DNA from: Homalodisca vitripennis
Taxonomy: Eukaryota; Arthropoda; Insecta; Hemiptera; Cicadellidae
Length of the DNA stretch: 64,000 nucleotides
Assembly (NCBI RefSeq): GCF_021130785.1
Contig: NC_060209.1
Coordinates: 23,622,001-23,686,000 of the forward strand
Direction of reading: 5' to 3'
Shown: one piece after another, positions 33,971 through 47,385 of the stretch
Numbering within the stretch: the stretch's first letter is position 1
Layout: each line of letters begins with the position of its first letter
Translations under genes and position numbers: made by a program
Notes under the pieces: generated by a model
Databases searched by the model: none
What the model was told of the DNA's origin: nothing
The model's input: only the letters and a program-made list of their open reading frames with translations

Positions 33971-34713
33971 TCTCATCAAAATGGTTAGCAAAGTATATCA
34001 AAATATGTACCAAACGCATAAAAAATCCCCACATGTCACATATTAAAAAAAAGGAATAAAGGCAATCAGGTAAGTGTCCCTCAATATGAACACTGCATTA
34101 AAAATACACCGGACAAAGAATTAGAAATTGTTAACATTGCTTCGTTCAATGCATACAACGAATTACAATATATTTGTAATTGTAAAACATGGTACACAAT
34201 AAGATATTAAAACACATATGAACCATATTTTATAAAATAAACAAAAATTTAAAATTTATTTTATCTAGAAGATGGACAACTATAAAATGAAATATTACTT
34301 TAATGAAAATATCAAAATATACTTAGCATAACTCCAAATCATTATTCATCATTAATTGTAAAACTAAGTCAGCCAATAAAATTTAACATTAAATCACTTA
34401 TGTGTAACTGTTTCTAAAAAATTAAAAAAGGAAGTGTTTGTGATTACTTTGGTGAAGTGACTGGTGAAGACTAGTGAAATGCCTACAAAACAAAAAGTTG
34501 TAGGTATTGATTTGTTGTGATTATAACTTTTTAGTTATTTATTGAGGCTTATTAGTTTTTAGAAGACATTTAGGTTATTCATACTACAACAACACCTAAC
34601 AATAATTGTATAATTTCATCGGGTGTATTTTAGATTGTAATTTCTAGCGTAAGCAAGTTATAAAAAAAATATACTGTAACGTTTAACGTATAAGTCATAA
34701 AGATATGAACCAA
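33971..34713. other. AT-rich spacer
   Basis: Nothing recognisable. Confidence 0.5.
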
Positions 34714-34842
34714 AGCAGCTCAGTTTCACAAAGCAGTAACATAAACTGTTCAGGACGTCTGATAGACTAGCGCCAGTAGTTAATGACCACGCAACCAGAT
34801 AGCGTTAGAGTCACTTAACCGGTAATTATAACCGCTTACCTA
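34714..34842 (-). repeat. Family B cassette, diverged minus-strand copy
   Basis: The reverse complement shows CTATCTGGTTGCGTGG, CTACTGGCGCTAGTC and GACGTCCTGAACAGTTTATG, clearly related to 2213-2367 but closer to the other minus-strand copy at 61698-61830. It forms a second subgroup of the family. Confidence 0.8.
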
Positions 34843-35694
34843 ATCGTGAAGTCTTATTCACCTTAAAGCAGTATTGTGGTTGAAAAGTGATGTATTAACA
34901 ACAATACCGTTTTTTTATTTTATTTTTAATTGTATTTAAACAGTAGGATAAAACGCAAGCACAGAAAATGTGGTGATTATTTATTGATCATGATATCTAT
35001 ATGCATTAACACCTGGATTCGATTAAATGTAAACGTGTGAAAAACTTTTTACACTTCAGTGGGCCATACACTGACCAATTTAATTTTATTCAAATGTTAT
35101 ATAATTATTATACAAAATTATGTAATAAAAAATTACATAATTTTATTTACTTGTACGCCTTTTATTTAGATTAATACGTGAATTAAAGTTGAAAATATTA
35201 GATTTCGATTAAAATATTTTGTCTAGAAATATATTTTATATACAAATAGAATATATTTTAGATCTTCTTACACAACACTGACTTTCTATCTTTTAATGAT
35301 TGCACTAGGACTGAAAATAGGTACAATAATTAGAAAGTGCCTTGTGACTGATAAAATTACAACTTTTACATATCCAAAGAAAGCTATAAATGATTGAATA
35401 CATAAAACACAAATAAAAGTATAAAAATAAAATTGGATATCCTGTCAACAAATAACTACATCTTGAGAGAATGATAAGTGCCAAACTGGAAAAGAATATC
35501 TAACAATATACATTATATTTTCATTTTAAAAATGTTTCTTTCACTTTTGTGAAAATTTTTCCTATATTTTTTTGTGATTTTTCAATTATATCCTGTCTAC
35601 AAAAACTGCCTCTTGAGAAAATTATTTTATTTTACGCAATGTAATAAATAAAACTCAACTTAGTAAAATATTAATAGTAAAAATATTATAAAAG
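34843..35694. other. AT-rich spacer
   Basis: Nothing recognisable. Confidence 0.5.
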
Positions 35695-36180
35695 GCATAA
35701 CACGACGTTTCGAGGATTGAAATCTATCCTCTTCCTCAGGTGAGGGAGTTATTAATACATACATAATTAACGAACAGAAAGAAGTAAATAATGGAAAGTA
35801 AAGGGTTTAAACCAAAAGTCCAATCGTTGTCACTGCACAGGATGTGAGTATAACAATTAAGTTTAAAAAAGTGAGTTTTGAACAAAGAATTAAAAATTTA
35901 ATGACAGAAGTACCAATATCTCAATAACGAATAAAGATTTAAAAAAATTGCTACAGAGTGTCCAGTGCAAAAATATACATTGCAATAACGTATAAAAAGT
36001 TTACTCTGAATTAAAAAAAACCTAATGCCAAGATGTTTTATAAAAGATAGACATCGAAAATAAAAACATCAAAAAATGAAGTACTTCCTACTCAACAATG
36101 ATTAGCGGCAGTCCAGCGTCAATGTCTGAGAAATGTGTAAAATCAAAGGGGCGGGGAGGTGGCATTCCAAACAAGAATAT
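35695..36180 (-). mobile_element. Probable solo PLE 3' end with hammerhead-like motif (PLE-d)
   Basis: On the minus strand CTGAGGA, a hairpin GAGGAT...ATCCTC and GAAACGTCGTG (35705-35741) follow one another in the order of a hammerhead core, as in other PLE ends here. The upstream sequence to about 36180 has GC-richer patches (GGGGCGGGGAGG on the plus strand) and no coding domain. The far boundary is a guess. Confidence 0.5.
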
Positions 36181-36840
36181 AAATAAATACCAGTGTTAGT
36201 TACTTAAAATAGCTAATACGTGAAATAGATCCACTAATTAGGACTATAAAACAGTGTTCGGCCAACAAAATCCTTTTAATAGGTATTTCGGAACATCCTA
36301 TAAATTGCTGATAGTAAGTTTACTGGAAGGAATTATATTCTGCGTTTTACGGATGCTATTATTTGTTTTTGATTGTTATCATAAACAATCTAGGGCTCTG
36401 TACTTACTGGGCGGCAAGAGTGTAAGTATGGGAGTATAACTTTGATTTACTGAATTCAAGAGGCCATATTAAAATCTCATATATCAAGAGAGCTTAATAC
36501 AATGATGTCTTGAGATCCAGGGTGATTATGATATTTAGAATATCGTAACTATTATAATCTCAAGGTATCCAAAACACATAAAAATTGAGACCGGCACACT
36601 TACAGAAAAAAATACTATATTAGATACACAATTTGAACTAGAAGTAGCATGCCTAAATATGTTTTGGTTTCGTCTAAATACAAGCGTAAGAATATCAAAC
36701 AGCAATCGATTCCAATATTTTACGTTGTTAAAATATATACGTTATTATAATTAGTTCAAAGATTCTTATATATGTGAATATTTTATTTATCTAAGGGAAA
36801 GATAAGCTGCACTGTTTAAATATAATTACTGAGTTAATTT
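36181..36840. other. AT-rich spacer
   Basis: Nothing recognisable. A 61-codon frame at 36254-36439 has no domain. Confidence 0.45.
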
Positions 36841-37020
36841 AATAACAAAGGTCAGAAGAGTGATTGGTAGCAGCGTGGTTTGTAATTCACCCCGACTGCA
36901 TTGCTCTAGTAATTTCACCTCCCTGTAATTGTGCCCTGACGTGCTGGTAGTAATTACACTCGCGTGGCTTGATTTAGGCAGCTAGTGCAACACGATTAAT
37001 CTCTGACCTGATATTTTGGT
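36841..37020 (+). repeat. Family E cassette, copy 2
   Basis: Second copy of 9845-10025, same strand, displaced by about 26,996 bp. Substitutions are few (for example GTGCCCTGACG for GTGTCCTGACG), and the shared right edge trails off after ATCTCTGAC. Confidence 0.92.
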
Positions 37021-38389
37021 ATTGAATGGTAGTCCTCATGGATTACATTGATCGAAAAACTGAAAAAATTGTATAGAAAGTATTAAATAGGTTAAGTGAA
37101 GAACTCAACACAATTTTCATTCGGAGACATGACAATTTGTCTAATTTTTAATTTTAACCATCGGTTTAATTTATTCTTGATCTGAAATTTGCTATGTTTA
37201 AAGTATAAGCACATAATTACTTGGATGAAAGCTAAATTAGATGACAAGAACGCCGAAATTGTAGTAGCCGGATTTCAAGAAAGATACAATAAAATTGCAT
37301 TAGGATTGGTAAATGTAATTTGATATATAGATCCCGATAAAATACGCTCAGCTGTAAAACGGTTGTATACGGAACATGCATATACAAATAGATGAAATGC
37401 TTTACTTTATAAAAATATCAAAATTGATGTAGATCCCGGTGGTAATCAAAAGTTATAAATTTAGCTATAAAAATAGGTTACTAACTTAAATATTTATAAG
37501 TAAAAGTGAAAAAAATAACGCCAAGGCAACTGAAATTCTTAATTCCCCTTGAGTTGGGCATCAAGAAAAAATTATTTTTAATAGCTTCTTCAAAACTAAT
37601 AGATATTATTCTTACTGTTTACAAAGTTCCGTACTTAACGGTGATGGTATCGGCGAAGACTGCGTTATGATTATGCATGCCGTTGACCTGCTGCGGTTAA
37701 TATTTTCAATAAGTTTATATAAGAATTCTGAATAAATCTAAACAATACTTAGGTCTGACATACTTTTTTGTTACTTCTACACTGCTGGATAAGGAAATGT
37801 CCCAAGTGTGAGATGGCCAGATGAAAAGACAAACGAACGGACAGACATAAATAAGATTGTAACAAGGCACTTCTAATAAAAAGTTATAGTGGTTTTATGT
37901 CTTAATTTGAGAAATGTAAGTTGTATTCTTTGAAATAAAATTGCACATTTTAGGTGGTATTGAATAAGATTATTAATTGAAAAAAAAATTCAAAAGCTTA
38001 TAAAGGGGAGTGCGTGACACCACTAAGCTATCGTCGGTACTTGTGGTGTAGCAACCCCATGACGTCAGCGTCACCAGACTAAATGTGTCAAACAAGGACA
38101 AAAATATTTGTAAGGATCTGTTTTTGCAGATAGAAGTTTGCGTTATGGAGTTGGGTTTGTAATAAATTGTAATCAAAGGCAAAATACATTGGCAAGAATC
38201 CGTTTCCGCAGATAGCTGTTTACTTTATGGAGTTAGTTGCGTAATACATAGTAATCGAAGGCCAATAATTATAAGTTGTATCTAAGACCAGGAACACCAG
38301 AGGGTTCACTTCTGGTCGTTTTATACCTTCTAGTTGAACCCACACTGGGTACAGTAAAAACAGATATGTCACTTAAATTTGGGCAGCCT
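37021..38389. other. AT-rich spacer
   Basis: No gene is recognised. Near 37825-37860 an ACGGACAGACATAAATAAG segment may be a minus-strand trace of the repeat at 18235. A near-repeat of about 80 bp may lie at 38110-38260 (GGATCTGTTTTTGCAGATAG against GAATCCGTTTCCGCAGATAG). Confidence 0.4.
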
Positions 38390-38645
38390 TACGGATGTCC
38401 AGGAGCAAAAGACAACCTAGGCAGAAAGGTGTGCCACCCCTGCCTTCTTTGACTGGAGAGGCTGGTTCAGAGCGGGCTTTCCTTCTTCCGAGGGGACATG
38501 ACTTGAGAGTAGTGCTCTAAAGGTTTCCTGATGAATCTCGACAGGAGGTGGCCCCTAACTCCAACCTTACCCATCCAGAATATCCTGTCCCTCCGGAAGC
38601 AACGCAAGGTCCTTATGGGACTGCCTGCAATTTTCTAAGCTTCTT
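38390..38645 (+). other. GC-rich island with an interrupted coding-like frame
   Basis: From an ATG at 38395 a frame of 42 codons, one TAA, and then about 38 more codons runs in phase to a TAA near 38650 (MSRSKRQPRQKGVPPLPS...; after the stop RFPDESRQEVAPNSN). The composition is far richer in G and C than the flanks. This may be a decayed transposon coding region or a nonsense-disrupted exon. I recognise no family. Confidence 0.35.
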
Positions 38646-38883
38646 TTCCTAAGAGAGCAAATAAAGGTTAGGACGTATAAATCTGTTTTTCTGAGAAACT
38701 ATGAATATTCACCGTAATAAAATGATAATAACTTACAACGTATAATGTTGACCCATTTGTTTCGTGTATTATTCACACACACAACCACTTTTATCTCATT
38801 CAATTCGCTATTAATAAGCAAATAGCAAATATTTTGCACGGCAAAGCATTAGTGTAGTTTTAAGTTTAACCAGTAGAAATTAT

Positions 38884-39063
38884 AAATTAAAGGATACGTT
38901 TAGTGGGGCGGTCCCCTGCTGCAGCCTTAAGCTGCAGATTAAAGTTAATGAAACGACAACTGCAGCGTTTTGACAGTTACCTGGGGGTTACGGTGGAGGG
39001 ATGGAGGTAATTATTCTACCCTAAAGACCATTTAGCTAATAGCACTAAAAGAACATTTTGAGA
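38884..39063 (+). repeat. Family F cassette, copy 2
   Basis: Second copy of 14179-14363, same strand, displaced by 24,705 bp. It keeps three CTGCAG sites and the block GGGGGTTACGGTGGAGGG, and lacks one ATT of the ATT-rich tract. Confidence 0.9.
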
Positions 39064-40832
39064 TATCAGACTTTCACATATACACTTATATTTTTCGGTA
39101 AAGATATATATATACATGCAACAGGTATGTAACATTAACTCGCTCAATAAAACAGTGAAAAATTTATAAATCTCCTATTATTATTTCATATTTATGAACA
39201 TTATCACAAAGCATATTTATCAAAATTACAATTATATTCTTTCATTAACACATTAAAATTAAACTAACACTCACACCACAATAAATAATGTGTACACACA
39301 CACAATTTTAATAACAAGTAACAGTTACCCGTGGCTTTGCGCGTAATTCCCTAGTGAGAACAAGGACGTTATAGTCATGTCCTTTTTAAAAGGCATACGA
39401 AACACTCCTAAATGATGGCCACCGAGAGGTGTTCCAATTTTGTGATCCATCTTGGAATAATTTAAATTTAAAGAGCATTGTTATAGGGGTCTGAGTTTGG
39501 AGAGAAACCCCGTTTTAACCAGCACCAACGGTATGAATTGAATTTTTTGGCCATTTTAGGTATTTTAGGCCAGTGTGGTGGGCTAAGTTGGTGTCCGGCA
39601 CTTTTATAGTGACAGCATTTATGTAATGTGATGGAGATCTGTGACAATTTTTATACGGACGTATAAGCTTATTTGAAGTATGCGTTATATTCGTGTTTAT
39701 ACAAACTTTCCACTCAATAGCACTAATATGTACAATTGCTTAATTTGACCGTAGAGAGCATGTATGCCTACTTTTGCGGGCCATTCTATCTCGTGTCTGT
39801 ATGTACGCTTGTTGTTCGTTCCTAGAAAACATAAGTGTCTGTAAAACTAACACACTACAATTTATATACTTGCCATTCAATCTGTATTACATATGCCATT
39901 CTTTTCAATTAGGAATTATGTATATTTTATTCCTAATTAGTATTATATCACAAATTTAATACAAAACAGACCTGCAACCCCTTCTACGATTTCCTCTGCT
40001 ATAAAATTGCATTTTATGATTCCATCTGCAGTGGTCACGGATTCTTTGTTTGTTTCCCGAAATTGAGGTCGTTGAGTCATTTTAGTTGGCACTCGGACCC
40101 TAAACTTTTATTCATTTTGCTAGTAAAAATATGTCGTCCCGATACAACAAAGAAAGCCAATATCGAGGTTCTTTCATGCAAAAATATCACAATTTAGTTT
40201 CTAAATTTTTAAATTAAATTAGTTAAAGAACAATGAAATACTAAAAAGACAATCTCAAAATATTTTCATTACATATTTTATCTTCGCTTATGCAGTATAC
40301 ATATACTTAAAGTTTAAATATTTTTATGAGTACATAGTGAGAAAAACACAAAATATATTAACAAAGTTATAATAATGAATCAACCTATGTTAAGTTGGTT
40401 AGTAGATTGAGAATAACTGTAAGAACTGTGTTAACTACACAAAAACTCATAATATGAACCTTAAAACTTTGAGCACACCCCTATAACCTTATAGCTATTT
40501 CTATAAAGTCCCATATATGATCTTTAGATCGATACAGTATGAATATAAAATAATATTTTTGCAAAGCCTAAAATCGCAATACAAAAATAAAGAAATTTGT
40601 ATTATTATTATAATAACATTAATTTTATAAAACTGTTCTTGACCGATAGTTATAGTTACAGAGACAAAGAAAAACTTACTCGTGAAGACTAAGGATAGAT
40701 CTTTTTACCTGGAACAAAACAAATTAATTAATGTCTTTTCTTTACATATTTATTCTATTTGTTTCATAATATGTCAAAATTAAACAGTATTTAGTAAATC
40801 GCAGTGATCGTCAACACATTAGAAATACACAG
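39064..40832. other. AT-rich spacer with a possible RTE-like fragment
   Basis: Around 39325-39360 ACCCGTGGCTTTGCGCGTAA resembles a sequence commonly seen at 3' ends of insect RTE-type repeats, followed by about 200 bp of moderately GC-rich DNA. The identification is weak. Nothing else is recognised. Confidence 0.35.
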
Positions 40833-40993
40833 TAAAAGGACATCGTGGACGTCAAAAGGATGAATTATTCACTCCTCTCTTGGTATGAGTTAGATACTGG
40901 AACGGTTCCGGGCAGTTTCCCATAATGGGTTTCCTATGTAACACGTCATTACCTTTATTATATCAGCAGGATATAGTGTGGACTTTATATAAC
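40833..40993 (+). repeat. Family G cassette, copy 2
   Basis: Second copy of 15142-15302, same strand, same length, displaced by 25,691 bp. Visible changes are few (CGTGGACG for CGCGGATG, GGGCAGTTT for GGACAATTT). Confidence 0.93.
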
Positions 40994-42500
40994 TTCTTTA
41001 AGCAAAAAGCGATTTTAACACTTATAACAAATAGACTATTTATTACACAGGCTCAACGAAAATGTTATATTATTTAAAAAAACTTAATTGACACTATATA
41101 ACAATATGGGGGTTTCAGACCACTTTAGGAGACACCTGAAATTTTAGAAAATCTCTGTATAAAGACCCATAAATAATCCACCATTTTCAATAGAAAACTT
41201 TAATACTTTTAATGACAAATCTTTATTATTAATCTTTAAATGTATAAAATATAGATGGCAAATTTGTTCGAAATGAATAGATATTCTGTCTTGATTGAAT
41301 AAAAATTCAGTTTCGAATAGTGATTATTAGGACGAATTGAATCAAAATACTATTGTTTCTTAATTATTTAAAACACATTCTTCTTTTTTACTGTTCCCTA
41401 AGTTAATTTTATATTAAAATCTATTCAATCTTAACAAATATTCTTTTTAAAAGTTGAAAACTCTTGCTAAATGTATAAGAATATAATTTAAAAAATCTTA
41501 AATGAAACTTTACTAATTAGTCAAAGTTTCAAAAAATAGGGTTACACTAATAGGGTCTATACTTAACTCTTAAGATTTAAATATCCACGAATGCGAAATA
41601 ATCCCATATATATTGATATTCATAGAAAGATAAAAATATCAAAAATCCCGAAACTTAAAAAAACAAGTCAGGTCTACTAAACATTTCATGGAAATAAATT
41701 TTTGTTAAATCCACCCCATAATAACTTATAGTAAAACTCTTATATCTCTGGAACTCATAAAGACTATTCAATGAAATTTTGTTTATACGATTATTAAATT
41801 TTAAATAATGTTATAAGATAATATTTTCTAACCAAATGTTTGAAATGATTTTGAAATAGATTTTTTTTATATTACCTCTATTATTTTGGATTTTCTCTTA
41901 TACGTGAAAATACTTAATGGAAAGTTACAAAATACTTAAAATCTTTAATGGACTACCTTAATATAATTCTTAATTACACCTTATGCTAAAATCTTATCAG
42001 AAACAACAACAACTCAGCACGTTGAATTTGTAACAGCACTCTGAAAATCCATAATAACAATTATATTGTTCTTTGAACCATAAATATGTGTGAAACTTTT
42101 GGTAGTGTCAATGACATAAATTGGTATATTATCTAAAATTCATTTTGTTCGTAATAAATTTTTAACAGTAAACGTTCTGTAAGCTATTGTAATTCATATG
42201 GATCGTAAGAAACATTCATTTTTACTCTAATATCCTTTGAAAACTTTGTAAAAGGTTGATACATCTGATAAATAATTCTAAAAAATATCAAAAAATTTTT
42301 CATTTTTAAAATTCATCTTGATAGGAAGAATTATTAAATTTTAATCTAATATCTTTTAAATTTTAACTATAAAATTTTGAAGGATTCTTTACTTTATTAT
42401 TCTGTCTCTATGTTTGAAAACCCATAATAACGAACTTAGGATTGACAATATACAATATTCCTTATTACAACATCATCAATATATGTTAGAGCGTACAATT
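40994..42500. other. AT-rich spacer
   Basis: No features recognised. The right end may contain part of the 3' UTR of the following LINE. Confidence 0.5.
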
Positions 42501-45240
42501 TTAGTTACATTGATACGAAATACATACATGAAATAGAAACAAGGTCTTCATTGTTCTGTATGGTCTCTCCAGAAAAAAGAATTCATTTAGAGTGTAAAAG
42601 GCTTTGTCTAGCAGCCATCTCCGCAACATCCTCTTCATCTGCGCAGGGCTTCCATCTTTCAAGTGGTCCAGTAGCTTGTTAAGAATCTTCACTCGTGTAT
42701 ACAGCGGTTTTCTTTCGTACATGGCTGCTCTGTGACCTGGTAGCACATAGTTCCTGCATGCCTGGTATTATATTCACGTACATCACTTTGTTTAAGGAGA
42801 CCTTTAGTAAAATAGTATAGTACCGTAACCAAGATGTAGACTGAAGTAACCATCAAGGTGTTCAGGTTTTTCAAGACAGCTGTCTTTGGCTAAAGGTTAG
42901 AATTATTGTAATTGCCCATTGCTGCATTACCAGGACATGGTTGAGATTACCCTCAGTGAACTCCCCCCAGACAGAAAGGCCATAGCGTACATGGCTTTGA
43001 AACAATTCATAGTATGCTGTCCTATTTGCGTCAGGGGTACTAGTTCCCTTTGTTTTGTGGCATACAGGGCTGGCTCGAGTTTTAAGCAGAGATTGTCTAG
43101 TTGACTGTTTCAGGGTAGATTTTCATCAGGTATGGCAACCAGATGTTTAATTTTGTCAGCTACTGTAAGATAGGAAAGTTTCAATATTGTACCCTTTTTA
43201 TTTCTAAAAGAGGTTTGCTTGGTTTAAATTTCATTGAAAATAAGTCATTTTTTATACGGTAATCTTGTTTTATATTGAAGGCAATAAACGAATATATTGG
43301 TAGTTGTTCTACGTTTATATTTGAAGCAAGAGTTTACTCCTCAGTAAGTATAGTCTTAGAATTTGTAAATGATTAACTTATTAGAAATAATGTAACGTTA
43401 ACGTTAATGCGACGTTTCATATTTTTAAGATATGCTGAAGATAGCTCATTTTTGTATAGAAAAATGAATAGATTTATTTGAATTTGAATTTATAATCTTG
43501 CTGTATTCATCTATTTCTTCAGGAAAGTTATCAATAAACAGCACAGGAAAATTGGATCTACGACAGAGCCTTGAGGAAATCCTCTTTTAGTCAGTAGAAC
43601 ATCAGATCTGGCAGTGTTTGTAAATCTTTTGATGTATTTTTTATTTCTACTATTTGACTTCGTCCCTTTAAAAAACCTTTGAACCATTTCAGTGTTGTCT
43701 GTTGGATTCCTAAGTTTTGAAGTTTAGCTAGAATAAAATTATGTTCCAGGCAGTCTAAAGCCTTGCTTAGGTCAAGATACAGGCTGGCCATATTGTTTCC
43801 AGCTTCTATATTCTTCATAGTGGACTCAACAAAGTCTAATAGTGCAGTTGATGTTGGTTTTCTTGTAACAAACCAATGATTAATTTTTACAAAGATGTTC
43901 TTGGAGTCTTATTTTTAAAATTTTGTTATTACTTTTTGAGACAGAGGATAGCAGTTAGACAGGTCTATAATTAAAAATATTTTGCGGGTCTTCTTGCTTA
44001 TGTTTGGAAAAACAATCTTGGCTATTTCCAGTTGAGATGTACAGTGCCTTCAGCTATTAAACGTGTTGACGATCATCACTACGGGTGTAAAGATCTCTTC
44101 TGCACATCTTTTCGGGATCTTGGAAGATATTTCATCAAAGCCTGAGCATTTGGAGTTCTTTAGTAATTGAATGGATCGCCTATCTCGTCAGATGTTGCTG
44201 GGTGCAAAGGAGAAATCATATTTACTGTATTAGCTGTAAGATTTTGAATTATTGCAAGTGTAATGTTTACGCTGCTCTGTTTTAATGTTTCTTCAGCTAA
44301 ATCTATGGGATCAGTAAGTGCCTTTCCTATGCCACTTAATACTATTACAGAATTGTCGGTAAGTCAATTCCTCGTTTGTCTCTCACTGTTAATTTCATCC
44401 CAGATAGCCTTAGCTTTATTTTAATCTATTCAGCACATGTTTCTTGCTTACATTTTTAGTTTTTGGTCATAGGATGTTTCTTATATGTGGCTGTATCTTT
44501 GCAATCAAGATGGTAATTTAGAGGGAACTTTGTGCTTTAAAAAAAATCCTTTTTAAGTGACATAACTTCTTCGTCCCTGTATATCCAGCGTTTATCCCTT
44601 TTTTGTATATCCCGAGATCCTTTGTGGCCATGCAATGTCAAGGGGAAACTGGAGTGCTTGGTTAAAATGTGAGTAGGCCACTTCACCTCATTTTCCCCAA
44701 AAACGTTTTCTCGGGATGCCATGGGTAGTTAGTTTTTTAAAGAGAGCAATTTGTGATTAAAACTACGTCTAGATGTATATTTTGTTTCTGCTTTCATTTT
44801 CAGGAAGTCCAGTGTGCTGTATTGCCCTGCGTGAGAGACTAATATTTCTATCTTGCCGTTGAGAAGGTTTGAACACACTACATCTATTGAGGACACTAAG
44901 GTCTCTGAGATTCTTGTGGCTGTGAGATCTAATCTTCTTATATTGTACCCTACCAACAGCGCATTTAGTACAATAGGGTCTCTAGAGACCTCGTCAAAAT
45001 TGTCAATGTTAATATCCCCATGATAAGCGTGTCAGTTCTCTGAGTAAGGAGGCTATCTAGGACAGGACATGCAGTGATGTTGAAGTTTAATAATTTGGTC
45101 TTGAAAATGGTTTTCAATCAAATCTTTCTATTTCAAGTGATAGTTTAAGAGAGATTTCAAAGTCCGGGTAATTTTCTTGATTTAGGTCTTAAATCTTATT
45201 CTTAAGATTTACAAAGGAATCGCTTAACTCTGAAATGTTA
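42501..45240 (-). pseudogene. Non-LTR retrotransposon (LINE, Jockey/CR1-like group), 5' truncated
   Basis: From high to low coordinates the minus strand encodes, with many frame breaks, the end of an endonuclease domain (IMG-N near 45020, then RLDLTATRISETLVSSIDVV at 44950-44880), a linker (RDKRWIYRDEEV), GFDEISSKIPKRCAEEI (about 44130), NYRPV-LLSSVSK (about 43960), the RT motif A block YLDLSKALDCLEH (about 43740-43785), GFPQGSVVDP (about 43560), a thumb-like NSQLDNLCLKLEPALYA (about 43050-43110), and the C-terminal YNTRHAG...KILNKLLDHLKDG (42640-42770). The YADD motif is not found in the expected minus-strand place. Intact relatives copy their RNA at an endonuclease nick. The group assignment is approximate. 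Confidence 0.9.
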
Positions 45241-47150
45241 AGATTACAGATCAGACCATTACAAATGATATAAATATTTAAAATATTTTGATAAATGTTT
45301 GTAATATCGAATAAATAAGTTGAATCCGAAATCCATTTTTGCTTAATACATTGCTAATCTGGACAATTGTACGTAATAATTTGTAATTTCATTAATTATT
45401 TGTTTTTACTTGTTGCTTTATAATAAAATTATTGGAACTCTAATGAAAACTCTTTTATTGTGATTTTTTCATCAACTGGTATATCAATTTCAGTTTTTGT
45501 TTTCAATATTGCAAACTAATATTCAGCTATTATAAAGCTAATATAAAATCCACCGTTATAGCTCGGAATATTTGCATTTTCAAAGAATATTAATCCAAAA
45601 TGAGATTAATTTTCAACCACTTCAAACTGTCAAAATTTATCGGTTGATGTGAATCTATTTGAACTTTGAGGAATAAATAACCTTTAGAATAAGAAATGGT
45701 TATTTTAATTGCAATTGATTGACCGTCTGTTATCAATTAGTTATGTTTTATGATTTGATCTATATAGTTAAATTTTTTAAAATTATATCAATAAATTTGT
45801 AAGGGAGTATTACTTTACCTAAAAAAATTTAAAACGTAAATTCAACAAATGTTTTTGCTGCAAAATTTTGTGTGTCAATCACAAATCATTTAATAAGTAA
45901 TTATTGAATGCTAGTTGAAAAGTATAGCTTAAAGCCTTTCTCTTAAACCTGACCTAATAGATATACAATTAACTAGCCAAATATGTGATACCCAAAATAG
46001 TTCTACGTTCACCAACACTGAATGCAAAAATATTGCATCACATACTTGTATTTGTGATGCTGAAGTAATAAACAGAAACAAATGGAGATAAATTAGATGA
46101 TTGAATCATATGTTGTAATTTACTTATGATCCCTAATATGATTGCATTACACTTGCAGTACTTCTCACTAATATGATTTTGCTTCAAATGTACTCTCATT
46201 CAATTCAGATAAGTTTTATTTGATTGGTCTATTAACTGATACATCATCGTTCACCTTTGTCCGTCACAACATAACTGAAATTACCAATCAAGCAAACGGC
46301 GAGATAACATTTCGAAATGTAATAATCTACACTTCACACTGGGAAGAATTAAACTGTTCCTAAATAGTTGTTACAGGAAGTTCATTATTAAACTTAATTA
46401 ATTTAATAACTCAGATAAAATTATAACAATTTGAAATGTTTCATTTTCCAAACATTTCTAACAGAATTTAATATGATTTCTGTTATAATTCTTCATCAGA
46501 TGTACATTAAAGAACACTTTTTAAATAGTAGTTATTTCTTGCACTAAGAAATTCTTCTCATGATTTTATTGTAATATTTACGAAACTCACCACCCTTTTC
46601 GTTTCGATTCATTCATTTTCATCATTAATTAAAAATGGTATAAAATAGAGTACATGGTACCAGTTAATTTAAAATGTGACTAAGTAGAATAATAATATCA
46701 GTAATATGTAGATGAAAAATTTAAATTTATCAATTTACTTAGAAAAGCAATGTCCTGTAAAAAATATAAATAATACGTGAATCTTTAAATTGTGGTCTAA
46801 TCTTTAATATTAATATTACCTATTATTTAAACGACTGAACCTGATTATCTGATCATTTGTCCACTTCTAAACCACATCTTCATTTTTGCAAAGGGAATTA
46901 ATACGATCCAAAGAGAGTGAGACATATACACTTTCCAAATGAACATATAGTACAGAATACAACTCAATGGAGTTTTTAACATAGCTTTACAACAGGACTT
47001 GATACTACAGTATTGATAATAATGATAATACTCGTAACAACGATATATTCTCTCCTTCAGCTTTAAGGACTTTATGTAACTGGGTGCCACCATAGCAAAG
47101 TATTAATATATTTGTATTGTCCTGAATAATAGTTGTAGTTCAGAGTTTGA
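45241..47150. other. AT-rich spacer
   Basis: No features recognised. The 82-codon minus-strand frame at 46845-47093 lacks any domain. Confidence 0.5.
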
Positions 47151-47385
47151 ATGCTGTTAAGCGGCAGCATAATGAACTGGGAACAATGCAGGCGGCCACA
47201 ATACCGCGAATGCCGCAGTTCCAGCTCTGTGTCGCATACCGACGAGAGAGTCGCTTACAATTGCCGATGTCACTCCAGGTACTACTGTAGAGCTAGGTAT
47301 TTCTGTAGTATGCGTCCCCTTTTGGGTTCAGCACTAGATTACTCTAGCTATTTGGGGTTTGGTATGTGTGCATCCACAACATGAT
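47151..47385. other. GC-richer island of unknown nature
   Basis: A 77-codon frame crosses a segment of near-balanced base composition (GCAGGCGGCCACAATACCGC). The translation is rich in cysteine, arginine and serine with no recognised family. No partner copy lies in the window. It resembles families A-G in size and composition. Confidence 0.35.
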
